A stretch of 64,000 nucleotides of DNA from Streptomyces tauricus (GTDB lineage: Bacteria; Actinomycetota; Actinomycetes; Streptomycetales; Streptomycetaceae): contig NZ_BMVY01000001.1 of assembly GCF_014650955.1 (NCBI RefSeq), positions 248,001 to 312,000 on the forward strand, written 5' to 3'. Both the position numbers and the translations under genes were made by a program. The notes below the pieces were generated by a model. That model was not told the DNA's origin. It made no database searches and was given only the letters and a program-made list of their open reading frames with translations. This document shows, piece by piece, positions 56,036 through 64,000 of this stretch (the first letter of the stretch is position 1; each line of letters begins with the position of its first letter).

Positions 56036-56833
56036 TCAGGCCAGCAGGACGTCCTCGCCCGCCGTCACGGGGACGACCTCGTCGGCCGGTGGCGCCCCGG
56101 CCTTCACCGGTGTTCCGAAGTCGGACAGCGTCAGCGTCGTCACGGCCTTCATACCGCCGAAGTAGGACAGCCGGACCTGGACGGCACGCCCCTTGCCGTC
56201 GACCCACACATCCGCGTAGACGGGCACGTCGTCGCCCAGCTTCTCGCGCACCTCGTCCAGGCCCTGCTTCGTCTTCGCCGTCATCCGGAGCGTCGCGGTG
56301 GCGTGGTCGATCGTGCCCCTGTAGTGCACCGCCGGAGCGTCGTTCACCTGCTCCTCGCCCTCGTTCGACACCTGCCGCATCGCCTTCATCTGGCGGAGCA
56401 GATGCTCGGGGTCGTTCAGCGGCGACCGCAGGAAATAGCGGGTCAGGGCCTCACTCCGGTCGGCCGCGGCCCAGGTGTCCTCACCCACCGCCCGAGAACC
56501 CCGCACATAGACCGTGTCACCGACGAAGACCTCCTCGACGGGGTCCATGCCGCTGTCCTCGAGGTTCACCGTGAGCCGGCCCCTGTCACCCGCCAGGTCG
56601 AAGGCGCCGCCGATCGCGAACACGTAGGTCGTGGGGCTGTCGGTGGAGCGCATCTCGATCGTCTCGTCCACGCGGGCGCTGTCCGCGCTCGTCCGCGCGA
56701 TCGCGGCGCGCACGGCCGCCCCGTGATCCACGGTCTCCTCCGCACTCTCCCCTGAGCCGCCGCCCGGACCACCGGAGCAAGCGGTGCAGCAGAGCAGCAT
56801 GACAGCGGTGGAGAGGAGGTGGGCGTGGCGCAT
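56036..56833 (-). CDS. LppX/LprG-type lipoprotein
   Basis: A 265-residue precursor. A short signal with lipobox LLCCTAC (Cys19) and a Gly/Ser/Glu linker precede a beta-rich domain (about 40-260), with ADSARVDETIEMRSTDSPTTYVFAIGGAFDLAGDRGRLTV and later YFGGMKAVTTLTLSDFGTPVKAGAPPADEVV. The pattern matches the LppX/LprG/LprF fold, which carries lipids across the cell wall in mycobacteria and is common as an uncharacterised family in Streptomyces. It is convergent with the DinB gene and faces away from the long gap. Confidence 0.82.
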   Translation of the reverse strand: MRHAHLLSTAVMLLCCTACSGGPGGGSGESAEETVDHGAAVRAAIARTSADSARVDETIEMRSTDSPTTYVFAIGGAFDLAGDRGRLTVNLEDSGMDPVEEVFVGDTVYVRGSRAVGEDTWAAADRSEALTRYFLRSPLNDPEHLLRQMKAMRQVSNEGEEQVNDAPAVHYRGTIDHATATLRMTAKTKQGLDEVREKLGDDVPVYADVWVDGKGRAVQVRLSYFGGMKAVTTLTLSDFGTPVKAGAPPADEVVPVTAGEDVLLA

Positions 56834-57433
56834 CGGTTCTCCGGGACATCGTCACTGCGGTGGGGTGGAGCCCCGAAGGGCCTGCAGATCTTCGCATGGA
56901 ACCGGCCAGGGGGCTCAAGATTTTCGGCTGCGGCACCCTGATCGGAGCGCCGAACCGAGCGGTCTCCTGCGAGCGGACGGCGCCCCCCTCACCGCCTCAT
57001 TCCGGGCGGGCGCGCCCGAGTACGCGGCTGAGCCATCGGGTTCGGGCTGTGGCGCCCGCAGTGCCCGCAGTGCCCACGCGGCCTACAGCGCCTGCGCCGA
57101 CCCCTTCGGACGCGGAGAAGCCCCGACGCCCGGTCATGACGCGCAGCCCCGCCCGCTGGAGGAGGGAAGCCCGCGGGCCCCGCCGAGCGCCTGTCCCACG
57201 GAAGGCGCGGCGCTGACGCAAGACGCGTTGCCGGAGCGAATATCAGCGCTGCCGCACGTGCCGACGCGAAGGTCTGCACCGGCCCCGACCATCGATGTCA
57301 CCGAGATCATGGGTCCAGGAAACCAGCAACCGGGCCACTCGCGTCGCCGAAACCCGCAGCCCACTCCGCCACAGAGTTGAACATGTTCAAAAAGGCGGGA
57401 TACGCTTTCGTCGAACGAAGCCGAGGGGGTTCG
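56834..57433. other. 600-bp region without a supported gene; palindrome near the right end
   Basis: All frames here look non-coding: irregular third-position bias, no ribosome sites and no family motifs. The only clear structure is the perfect 14-bp palindrome TTGAACATGTTCAA at 57377-57390. Confidence 0.6.
57377..57390. promoter_or_regulatory. 14-bp palindrome before epimerase gene
   Basis: TTGAACATGTTCAA is a perfect palindrome, A/T-rich for this genome, 43 nt upstream of the epimerase ATG. It is a likely repressor binding site. It is not the Streptomyces LexA box, whose half-sites are four bases apart rather than two. Confidence 0.7.
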
Positions 57434-58411
57434 ATGAAGGTAGTGCTGCCCGGGGGAACCGGACAGGTGGGCGCGATTCTCGACCGCGCGCTGACAGCGG
57501 CCGGCCACGAGGTCACGGTGGTGACCCGGAGTCCGTCGAGGGCGCACGACATCGGCTGGGACGGGGTCACACTCGGCCCCTGGGCCGAGGCGATCGACGG
57601 CTGCGATGTCGTCGTCAACCTCGCCGGACGCAGCGTCTCCTGCCGCTACACCGAGGAGAACCTGCGGGCCATGATGGACTCCCGGGTGGACTCGGCGCGC
57701 GTGGTCGGCGAGGCGATCGCCGCCGCCGAGCGACCACCGCGCGTCTGGCTGCAGATGAGTACCGCGACGGTCTACGCCCACAGTTTCGACGCGGCGCACG
57801 ACGAGACGACCGGCGTGATCGGCGGTGCGGAGCCCGGCGTGCCGGACTACTGGGCGTACAGCGTCGAGATCGCGCAGAACTGGGAGCGGGCGCAGTCCGA
57901 GGCACCGACTCCCGCGACCCGCAAGGTGGCCCTGCGGTCGGCGATGGTCATGAGTCCGGACCGGGGCGGCGTGTTCGACGTGCTGTCGCGGCTCGTACGA
58001 CTCGGGCTGGGCGGGCCGGTGGCGGGCGGCGCGCAGTACGTCTCCTGGATCCATGGCGAGGACTTCGTGCGGGCGGTGGAGTTCCTGATCGACCGGGACG
58101 ACATCGAGGGACCGGTGAACCTCGCCTCGCCCGGGCCTCTTCCGCACCGCGACTTCATGCGGGCGCTGCGTACGGCGTGGCGCGTTCCGGTGGGGCTGCC
58201 GGCGACACGCTGGATGGCCGAGCTGGGGGCGTTCGCCCTGCGCTCGGACACGGAACTGCTGCTGAAGAGCCGCCGGGTGGTGCCCGGTCGGCTCGGCGCG
58301 GCCGGGTTCGCCTTCGCACATCCCGAGTGGGGGAGCGCCGCCAAGTCCCTTGTCCGGCAGGCGGGTCGCAGACATCCGGGCCGGGAGGCGGACCGGCTGT
58401 CGACGCGTTAG
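57434..58411 (+). CDS. NAD-dependent epimerase-like SDR protein (TIGR01777/DUF1731)
   Basis: A 325-residue protein. Extended-SDR cofactor motif GGTGQVG (about 7-13) is followed by VVVNLAGRSVSCRYTEENLRAMMDSR and VWLQMSTATVYAHSFD, then GAQYVSWIHGEDFVRAVEFLI and a DUF1731-like C-terminus with SRRVVPGRLGAAGFAFAHPEW. This is the YfcH/TIGR01777 family, related to the cell-division regulator SulA-type epimerases of plants and cyanobacteria, with unknown substrate. Starts at ATG 57434 behind GAGGGGG. The upstream palindrome implies specific regulation. Confidence 0.87.
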   Translation: MKVVLPGGTGQVGAILDRALTAAGHEVTVVTRSPSRAHDIGWDGVTLGPWAEAIDGCDVVVNLAGRSVSCRYTEENLRAMMDSRVDSARVVGEAIAAAERPPRVWLQMSTATVYAHSFDAAHDETTGVIGGAEPGVPDYWAYSVEIAQNWERAQSEAPTPATRKVALRSAMVMSPDRGGVFDVLSRLVRLGLGGPVAGGAQYVSWIHGEDFVRAVEFLIDRDDIEGPVNLASPGPLPHRDFMRALRTAWRVPVGLPATRWMAELGAFALRSDTELLLKSRRVVPGRLGAAGFAFAHPEWGSAAKSLVRQAGRRHPGREADRLSTR

Positions 58412-58529
58412 CGGTCCGTCCTCCTCGGACCCTGCCGGTACGGGAGGACGAACCCTCCGCGGCGGTCCGCCCGGCGCACGCGACGCGCCGATGATCCTGC
58501 CTGCGCCGGCCGGCGGCAGCGTTCACAGT

Positions 58530-58570
58530 CGGCAACCGGCAACCGGCAACCGGCAACCGGCAACCGGCAG
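58530..58570. repeat. Tandem repeat of CGGCAAC (5.9 copies)
   Basis: Five exact copies of the heptamer CGGCAAC plus six bases of a sixth. It lies between the convergent epimerase and LacI-family genes, 31 bp past the LacI stop. Confidence 0.9.
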
Positions 58571-58600
58571 TCCGCGGACCACGGACCATGGACCGCGGGC

Positions 58601-59617
58601 TCAGGACGACTCGCGTACGACCAGTTCCGTGGGCAGCACGACGTGCCGGCGCGGCTCCTCGGGGTTGCCGATCTCCTCCAGGAGGAGGCGGGCGATCGTC
58701 TCGCCGATCTCCTCGACGGGCTGACGCACGCTCGTGAGGGGCGGGTTGGTGTGCCGGGCGATGATGGAGTCGTCGAAGCCGACCACGGCAACATCCTCCG
58801 GCACGCTGCGCCGCTGCCTGCGCAGCTCCACGAGCGCCCCCGCCGCCATGACGTCCGAGGCGACGAACACGGCGTCGAGCGCGGGGACTTGTTCAAGGAG
58901 TGAACGCATCGCAGCCTCGCCGCCCTCCTCGGTGAAGTCGCCGGAGGCCACAAGCCGGTCCGTGGGGTCGTGTCCTGCCTTCTCCAGGGCCTCGTGCCAC
59001 CCCTGGAGCCGGCTGCGCGACACATCCATGTCGAGGGGGCCGCTGATCGTGGCGATGGTCCGCCGCCCCTGCGCGAGCAGATGGCCGACGGCCGTCGCGG
59101 CGCCGCCCGCGTTGTCGGAGTGCACATGGCTGAGCGACTCCGTGACGGAACGGCGCCCGGCGAGCACCGTCGGCAGTCCCATGTCCTCCAGCAGGCCCGG
59201 CAGCGGGTCGTGCTCGTGCACCGAGACCAGGAGCACCCCGTCGACCCGGCGTTCCGCCACCGACTCGGTGAGCTGGTCGCGCTCCGCCTGGTCGCGGACG
59301 AGGACCAGTTGGAGCTGTGTGCGGGTCTTCGCGAGGGCCGTGCTGACCCCGCGGATGACCGCCGAGAAGTACGGCTCCGAGCCCAGCCGGCTCTCGGACT
59401 CGGGGATCACCAGGGCCACGGAGTTCGTCCGGCTCGTCACCAGGCCCCTGGCGACGGAGTTCGGTACGTAGTTCAGTTCGGCGATGGCGGCGAGCACGGC
59501 GGCCCTCGCCTTCTCGCTGACGAGTTCCGAGCCGTTGATGACTCGTGAAACCGTGGTCCGTCCGACACCGGCGCGCGCGGCCACGGTCTTGATGGTCGGA
59601 CGCTGTCTGCCCCGCAT
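58601..59617 (-). CDS. LacI-family repressor of the sugar ABC operon
   Basis: A 338-residue regulator. The helix-turn-helix and hinge (TIKTVAARAGVGRTTVSRVINGSELVSEKARAAVLAAIAELNYVPNSVARGL) occupy about 6-57, and the sugar-binding core follows with SLGSEPYFSAVIRG, GVLLVSVHEHD, GRRTIATISGP and DVAVVGFDDSIIARHTNPPLTSVRQP. ATG 59617 has GAGGAGG 4 nt upstream and is preferred over ATG 59656. It is divergent from a binding protein-permease-permease-GH1 operon, as in the ceb locus, and two TGGG-N6-CCCA operators lie between. It probably senses a disaccharide imported by that system. Confidence 0.93.
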   Translation of the reverse strand: MRGRQRPTIKTVAARAGVGRTTVSRVINGSELVSEKARAAVLAAIAELNYVPNSVARGLVTSRTNSVALVIPESESRLGSEPYFSAVIRGVSTALAKTRTQLQLVLVRDQAERDQLTESVAERRVDGVLLVSVHEHDPLPGLLEDMGLPTVLAGRRSVTESLSHVHSDNAGGAATAVGHLLAQGRRTIATISGPLDMDVSRSRLQGWHEALEKAGHDPTDRLVASGDFTEEGGEAAMRSLLEQVPALDAVFVASDVMAAGALVELRRQRRSVPEDVAVVGFDDSIIARHTNPPLTSVRQPVEEIGETIARLLLEEIGNPEEPRRHVVLPTELVVRESS

Positions 59618-59745
59618 GCCGCCTCCTCGCCCCCGCGCCGTCCGAACGGCTGTCACCTGCGCATTGTGCCAGACCCGCGAAGGGCGCCCGGATGGTCCTG
59701 GTGCACCTCCGCGACATCTTCCGGCAACGAAGTGGTTTCAACTTC

Positions 59746-59824
59746 TTGACAGGACCCTGTGGCGGCGGCCACGCTCTGGGCCACCGAGTGGGCACGTTCC
59801 CATCGTTGTTTGGGAACGTACCCA
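59746..59824 (+). promoter_or_regulatory. Promoter and paired LacI operators of sugar ABC operon
   Basis: A consensus -35 TTGACA (59746-59751) with a possible CACGCT -10 after 18 bp is followed by two operators: TGGGCACGTTCCCA (59789-59802) and TGGGAACGTACCCA (59811-59824). Their start points are 22 bp apart, about two helical turns, so two dimers could bind the same DNA face. The centre is ACGT rather than the GCGC of the CebR box. Confidence 0.8.
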
Positions 59825-59900
59825 CCGGACAAATCGGGCCTGCGGAGCGGACCGCGGGGCTCGAACTCCGGTGCGTCAGCGCCGCCGCTAGGAGGACGAA

Positions 59901-61214
59901 ATGGGCAAGGTCCGAAAGAAGTTGCGTACACGAGCCGTGGCCGCCGTATCGGTTGTGTCGGCTCTCGGCCTGGTCGTGGGCTGCGGAGGCAGCGACAGCG
60001 GCGGGACGGGCGGAGGGAAGAAGGACGGCAAGACCACCATCACCATGGGGCTCTTCGGTGTCATGGGCTTCAAGGAGACCGGCCTGCTCGACAAGTACAT
60101 GAAGGAGCACCCGGACGTCGTCATCAAGGCGGACGTCGCGGGTGACGAGCAGACCTACTACACCGCCCTGCAGACCCACCTCGCCGCCGGGAGCGGGCTG
60201 AAGGACATCCAGGGCATAGAGATTGGTCGGGCCAAGGAACTGTCCGACACGCAGAAGGACAAGTTCGTCGACCTGGCCGGCGCGGCCGGGACGGACCACT
60301 TCCTTCCCTGGAAGCAGAGCCAGGTCACCACCGACGACAAGAAGGTCATCGGCCTCGGGACCGACATCGGCCCGATGGCGGTCTGTTACCGCAAGGACCT
60401 GTTCGAGCAGGCCGGTCTGCCCACCGACCGCGAGGAGGTCGCCAAGCTGTGGGAGGGCGACTGGTCGAAGTACGTCGAGGCGGGCAAGACGTTCAAGAAG
60501 AAGTCGAAGGACGACAAGGTCGCCTTCATGGACAGCTCCAGCGGACTGTTCAACGCCATGATCTACGGCAACTCCCAGCAGTTCTACGACAAGCAGGGCA
60601 AGCTCATCTACGAGACGAACCCCGTAGTGAAGGACGCGTGGAAGCTGGCCTCCGAGGCGGCCACGTCCGATCTGACCGCCAAGCTCCGCCAGTTCCAGCC
60701 GGGCTGGGACCCGGGTCTGGCCAACAGCACCTTCGCCTCCACCGTCTGCCCGGCGTGGATGCTCGCGCACATCAGTGAGAAGGCCGGACCGAAGAACAAG
60801 GGCAAGTGGGACGTGGCCAAGGCCCCCAAGGGCGCCAACTGGGGCGGGTCCTTCCTCGGGGTGATGGAGAAGAGCCCGGTCAAGAAGGAGGCGCAGGACC
60901 TCGTGGCCTGGCTGACCGCTCCCGAGCAGCAGGCCTACCTGTTCAAGGAGATCGGCAACTTCCCCTCGTCGCAGACCGCGCTGGAGATGCCCGAAGTGGT
61001 CGACGCCAAGTCCGACTACTTCGCGGGTGCGCCCATCGGGCAGATCTTCGGTGAAGCGGCCAAGGAGATCCCCGACGAGCAGGTGCTCGGCCGCAAGGAC
61101 GGCACGATCAAGGACATCTTCTCGCAGGGTCTGACCTTGATCGAGGCGCAGGGCAAGAGCCCGAACGAGGCGTGGAAGACCACGGACAAGCGCATCGAGA
61201 AAGCCGCCGGCTGA
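59901..61214 (+). CDS. Sugar ABC transporter substrate-binding lipoprotein
   Basis: A 437-residue precursor. A basic N-terminus (MGKVRKKLRTR) with hydrophobic core and lipobox VVGC (Cys28) precedes a Gly/Ser/Lys linker and a family 1 solute-binding protein. Typical segments include GIEIGRAKELSD, GLGTDIGPMAVCYRKDLFEQAGLPTD, DSSSGLFNAMIY and the late AWLTAPEQQAYLFKEIGNFPSS. The sequence resembles CebE-type binding proteins for cellobiose and related beta-glucosides. AGGAGG lies 5 nt before the ATG. It is the first gene of the operon and is followed by a strong hairpin, as usual for the most abundant product. Confidence 0.93.
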   Translation: MGKVRKKLRTRAVAAVSVVSALGLVVGCGGSDSGGTGGGKKDGKTTITMGLFGVMGFKETGLLDKYMKEHPDVVIKADVAGDEQTYYTALQTHLAAGSGLKDIQGIEIGRAKELSDTQKDKFVDLAGAAGTDHFLPWKQSQVTTDDKKVIGLGTDIGPMAVCYRKDLFEQAGLPTDREEVAKLWEGDWSKYVEAGKTFKKKSKDDKVAFMDSSSGLFNAMIYGNSQQFYDKQGKLIYETNPVVKDAWKLASEAATSDLTAKLRQFQPGWDPGLANSTFASTVCPAWMLAHISEKAGPKNKGKWDVAKAPKGANWGGSFLGVMEKSPVKKEAQDLVAWLTAPEQQAYLFKEIGNFPSSQTALEMPEVVDAKSDYFAGAPIGQIFGEAAKEIPDEQVLGRKDGTIKDIFSQGLTLIEAQGKSPNEAWKTTDKRIEKAAG

Positions 61215-61250
61215 CCTCGTAGGACCGGTCCGTCGCCCACCTCCGCAGCC

Positions 61251-61289
61251 GCCCGGCGTCCCCCGCACGGCCCGTGCGGGCCGCCGGGC
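61251..61289 (+). terminator. Intercistronic hairpin after the binding-protein gene
   Basis: CCCGCACGG (61262-61270) pairs with 61272-61280, and GCCCGGCG (61251-61258) with CGCCGGGC (61282-61289), giving a long GC-rich stem with a small internal bulge. It lies 37 nt after the stop and before the first permease gene. It probably stabilises the binding-protein mRNA or partly terminates transcription, lowering permease expression. Confidence 0.75.
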
Positions 61290-61342
61290 CCCTGCCCGCC
61301 CCGCCCCACCCTCAGCTCACCCTCCAGGAAGGACGCCTTCCG

Positions 61343-62332
61343 GTGGCCATCTCCACCTCGACACCCCCAGACGATGCGCCCGGCACCGCCGCGCCGGACG
61401 GGACCGGTACCGCCTCCGAGCGCCGCAGTTCGCTGCTCCACCGGCTCGACGTGCGCGGCGCCCCGTACGCCTTCGTCGCCCCGTTCTTCGTCGTCTTCGC
61501 CGCCTTCAGCTTCTACCCGCTCGTCTACACCTCGTGGATCTCGCTGCACCGCGTCGAACTGTCGACCCTGAACGTCATGGAATGGGTCGGCTTCGACAAC
61601 TACACGGCTCTGTGGGACGACGACCGGTTCTGGAACGCGCTGCTCAACACGTTCACCATCGGCGTCCTGTCGACCGTGCCGCAGCTGATGATGGCGCTCG
61701 GTCTCGCGCACCTGCTCAACTACCAGCTGCGGGGCTCGACGTTCTTCCGCGTCGCCGCCCTCACCCCGTACGCCACCTCCGTGGGCGCCGCGGCCCTGGT
61801 GTTCACGATGCTCTTCGAGCGCGACTTCGGCATGATCAACTGGATGCTGAGCCTGGTCGGCATCGACAACATCGACTTCGAGAACAACAAGTGGGCCGCG
61901 CAGACGGCCATTTCCACGATCGTCATCTGGCGCTGGACCGGCTACAACGCGCTGCTCTACCTGGCGGCGATGCAGGCGATCCCACGGGACCGCTACGAGG
62001 CCGCGGCCATCGACGGCGCCTCGCGCTGGCAGCAGTTCCTCAAGGTCACCGTCCCCGGTATCCGTTCCACCATCGTGTTCACCATCGTCCTGTCCACGAT
62101 CGGCGCCACGCAGCTCTTCGGTGAGCCCCTGATCTTCGGCCAGGGCCCGAACGGCATCACCGGCGGCGCGGACAACCAGTACCAGACGCTGGGACTGCTC
62201 CTGTACGAGGAGGGCTGGAAGAACTACCAGATGGGCCGGGCCGCCACGGTCGCCTGGGCGATGTTCCTGCTGCTCATCGTCCTCTTCGTCGTCCAACGAG
62301 TCGTCAAGCGCGTCCTGGCGCGCAAGGCCTGA
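61343..62332 (+). CDS. Sugar ABC transporter permease (MalF/CebF-like)
   Basis: A 329-residue permease with about six membrane helices (first at APYAFVAPFFVVFAAFSFYPLVY). The EAA loop, YEAAAIDGASRWQQFLKVTVPGIRS, docks on an ATPase. No ATPase gene is visible in the operon; many Streptomyces sugar systems use the shared ATPase MsiK, encoded elsewhere. GTG 61343 has AGGAAGGA upstream. The gene follows the binding protein gene after a hairpin and precedes the second permease gene by 13 nt. Confidence 0.92.
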   Translation: MAISTSTPPDDAPGTAAPDGTGTASERRSSLLHRLDVRGAPYAFVAPFFVVFAAFSFYPLVYTSWISLHRVELSTLNVMEWVGFDNYTALWDDDRFWNALLNTFTIGVLSTVPQLMMALGLAHLLNYQLRGSTFFRVAALTPYATSVGAAALVFTMLFERDFGMINWMLSLVGIDNIDFENNKWAAQTAISTIVIWRWTGYNALLYLAAMQAIPRDRYEAAAIDGASRWQQFLKVTVPGIRSTIVFTIVLSTIGATQLFGEPLIFGQGPNGITGGADNQYQTLGLLLYEEGWKNYQMGRAATVAWAMFLLLIVLFVVQRVVKRVLARKA

Positions 62333-62345
62333 CCGGGAGATACCC

Positions 62346-63287
62346 ATGACCACAGACAGCATCCCGGTCCAGACGGCGGACGCACGCCCGGAGGCCGCGC
62401 GCAAGACCCGCAAGAGCGAGCCGCCCGGTGGCCGGAGCCGACAGCTGTTTCGCCACCCCGGTGCCGGACGTCAGCACCACGCGGGTCCCGTCGCCTACAT
62501 CCTGCTGGGGATCGCGGCCCTCTTCTCCCTCTTCCCGCTCTACTGGACGATGGTGGCGGCGTCGAGCGACAACACGCGCGTCACCCAGACGCCCCCGCCG
62601 TTCCTGCCGGGGCCCCACCTCCTGGACAACCTCGGCAAGGCCTGGCAGGACGCCGCACTGGGCAAGGCCATGCTCAACAGCCTGATCGTGGCCGGTGTGA
62701 TCGCCCTGTCGACGGTGCTGTTCGCCACCCTGGCCGGGTTCGCCTTCGCGAAACTCCGCTTCAAGGGCCGCAACATCCTGCTGATGCTCGTGATCGGCAC
62801 GATGATGGTGCCACCCCAGCTCGGCGTCGTACCACTGTTCATGATGATGACGGAGCTGGGCTGGGGACAGCAGCTGCCCGCCGTCATCTTCCCCACGCTC
62901 GTCAGTGCCGTCGGGGTGTTCTTCATGCGCCAGTACCTGAGCGAGGCGCTGCCCGACGAACTCGTGGAGGCCGGCCGGGTCGACGGCGCGCACTCCCTGC
63001 GCATCTTCTGGAGCATCGTGCTGCCGATCGCCCGGGCACCCATGGCGGTCCTGTTCATGATCACGTTCGTGCACGCCTGGAACGACTTCTTCTGGCCGTT
63101 CATCGTGCTCGACATGTCGAATCCGACGGTGCCCGTCGCGCTCACCCAGCTGAGCGCCGGATACGTGCGCGACCAGTCGCTGATCATGGCGGGTGCCCTG
63201 CTCGGCACGCTGCCCCTGCTCGCCATGTTCATCGTCTTCGGCCGGCAGATCGTCGGCGGCATCATGCAGGGCGCGGTCAAGGGATGA
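62346..63287 (+). CDS. Sugar ABC transporter permease (MalG/CebG-like)
   Basis: A 313-residue permease. A cytoplasmic tail of about 50 residues is followed by six membrane helices (first at [19 protein letters not shown]) and the EAA loop [28 protein letters not shown]. It is the partner of the MalF-like permease and needs an external ATPase, probably MsiK. Operon position between a permease and a GH1 gene matches cebG in the ceb operon. Confidence 0.92.
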   Translation: MTTDSIPVQTADARPEAARKTRKSEPPGGRSRQLFRHPGAGRQHHAGPVAYILLGIAALFSLFPLYWTMVAASSDNTRVTQTPPPFLPGPHLLDNLGKAWQDAALGKAMLNSLIVAGVIALSTVLFATLAGFAFAKLRFKGRNILLMLVIGTMMVPPQLGVVPLFMMMTELGWGQQLPAVIFPTLVSAVGVFFMRQYLSEALPDELVEAGRVDGAHSLRIFWSIVLPIARAPMAVLFMITFVHAWNDFFWPFIVLDMSNPTVPVALTQLSAGYVRDQSLIMAGALLGTLPLLAMFIVFGRQIVGGIMQGAVKG

Positions 63288-63387
63288 GCGTCCCGCCGTC
63301 CCCTTGGTCCCGGGGCCCTCCGGCGCCCCCACCCCGGCCCACTCCACCTGGCTTCTCCCGTCCCGCAGTACATCTGGAAGGACTCAC

Positions 63388-64000
63388 GTGACCACCGTTA
63401 CCCGACGTGTCGCGCCCACCCCGGACAACTCCGCCGCCGTTCGGTTCCCGCAGGGATTCACCTGGGGTACGGCGACCGCCGCCTACCAGATCGAGGGCGC
63501 CGCCACCGCGGACGGACGCACCCCCTCGATCTGGGACACCTACTCGCACACGCCCGGCAGGGTGCGCAACGGCGACACCGGTGACGTGGCCACCGACCAC
63601 TACCACCGCTGGCGCGAGGACGTCGAGATCATGGCCGACCTCGGGGTGAGCGCCTACCGGTTCTCGCTGTCCTGGTCGCGGGTGCAGCCGACCGGTCGCG
63701 GTCCGGCCGTCCAGAAGGGGCTCGACTTCTACCGCGCCCTGACCGACGCCCTGCTGGAGAAGGGCATCGAACCGGTCGTCACCCTCTACCACTGGGACCT
63801 GCCGCAGGAGCTGGAGGACGCGGGCGGCTGGCCGGAGCGCGTCACCGCCGACCGGTTCGCCGACTACGCGACCCTGGCGGCCCGTGCGCTGGGGGACCGG
63901 GTGAAGACCTGGACCACCCTCAACGAGCCCTGGTGCAGCGCCTTCCTCGGGTACGGCTCCGGTGTCCACGCCCCCGGCCGTACCGACCCGGTGGCCGCCC
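63388..64000 (+). CDS. GH1 family beta-glucosidase, N-terminal part (cut by window edge)
   Basis: The first 204 codons of a GH1 enzyme, open to the window end. GH1 motifs visible are [15 protein letters not shown] (about 25-39), [47 protein letters not shown] and [11 protein letters not shown], whose glutamate is the acid/base. There is no signal peptide, so it cleaves imported beta-glucosides inside the cell. GTG 63388 has GGAAGGA 5 nt upstream. This is the BglC position in the ceb operon; a different beta-linked disaccharide is possible because the LacI operator differs. Confidence 0.95.
   Translation, partial: MTTVTRRVAPTPDNSAAVRFPQGFTWGTATAAYQIEGAATADGRTPSIWDTYSHTPGRVRNGDTGDVATDHYHRWREDVEIMADLGVSAYRFSLSWSRVQPTGRGPAVQKGLDFYRALTDALLEKGIEPVVTLYHWDLPQELEDAGGWPERVTADRFADYATLAARALGDRVKTWTTLNEPWCSAFLGYGSGVHAPGRTDPVAA

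Noticed and set aside
56784..57380. 199-codon plus-strand frame in the gene-free 600-bp region
   Set aside because: No ribosome site, no recognisable motif, irregular codon bias, and it overlaps the lipoprotein start.
57377..57390. TTGAACATGTTCAA as a LexA (SOS) box
   Set aside because: Actinobacterial LexA half-sites GAAC/GTTC are separated by four bases; here by two, and the gene is not an SOS gene.
58530..58570. CGGCAAC repeat as a CRISPR-like array or origin iteron
   Set aside because: Unit is only 7 bp with no spacers; no replication gene or DnaA boxes nearby. It is a simple microsatellite.

Overview
The window is high-GC actinobacterial DNA and almost certainly comes from a Streptomyces chromosome. 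Third codon positions are nearly all G or C, GTG starts and ATGA/GTGA gene overlaps are common, and TTA codons are rare. The gene families are typical of the genus: SARP/AfsR regulator, DUF397/XRE/DUF574 set, SpoIIE-type phosphatases, AA10 LPMO and MarR-controlled exporters. About 54 genes can be supported. I see no rRNA, tRNA, CRISPR array, prophage or insertion sequence.

Left part (1-24.4 kb): the end of a branched-chain amino acid type ABC transporter; an RsbQ/RsbP/STAS-like stress-signalling operon; a frameshifted methyltransferase carrying an in-frame minisatellite; a FtsX/LolD-type ABC exporter divergent from a two-component system; a rifampicin monooxygenase (rox) preceded by a sequence matching the rifamycin-associated element; a MarR/MMPL exporter pair; a large membrane protein with a sigma-factor-like N-terminus; an acyltransferase-like membrane protein next to a second two-component system; an AA10 LPMO with a CebR-type box upstream; and a LysR/SDR pair followed by a DeoR remnant and a methyltransferase.

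Middle part (24.5-49 kb): a probable flavonol/aromatic catabolic operon (cupin quercetinase, two XapX membrane proteins, ACMSD-like amidohydrolase, alpha/beta hydrolase) controlled by a divergent MarR regulator with a 33-bp palindrome between them, plus a convergent FAD hydroxylase. Two secreted-protein genes follow. Then come a GH127 arabinofuranosidase with a ricin-type lectin, a WhiJ-like DUF397/XRE/DUF574 cluster, a fused double alpha/beta hydrolase, a phytochrome-style signalling island (HTH-REC, CHASE3 histidine kinase, REC-SpoIIE), a GH16-like protein, a GH2 enzyme with an AbfB domain and a TauD-type dioxygenase. The GH127 and GH2 genes, 13.8 kb apart, share a conserved promoter/operator block, which suggests one arabinoside regulon.

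Right part (49-64 kb): an AfsR-like SARP regulator with an early TTA codon, glpF-glpK, a DinB-like protein, a lipoprotein, an epimerase behind a 14-bp palindrome, and a LacI-controlled sugar ABC operon (binding protein, two permeases, GH1 beta-glucosidase cut by the window edge) with a pair of LacI-type operators.

One feature runs through the whole window: many coding sequences and gaps carry short GC-rich tandem repeats of 6, 7 or 9 bp. In genes they keep frame and fall in loops, linkers or tails.
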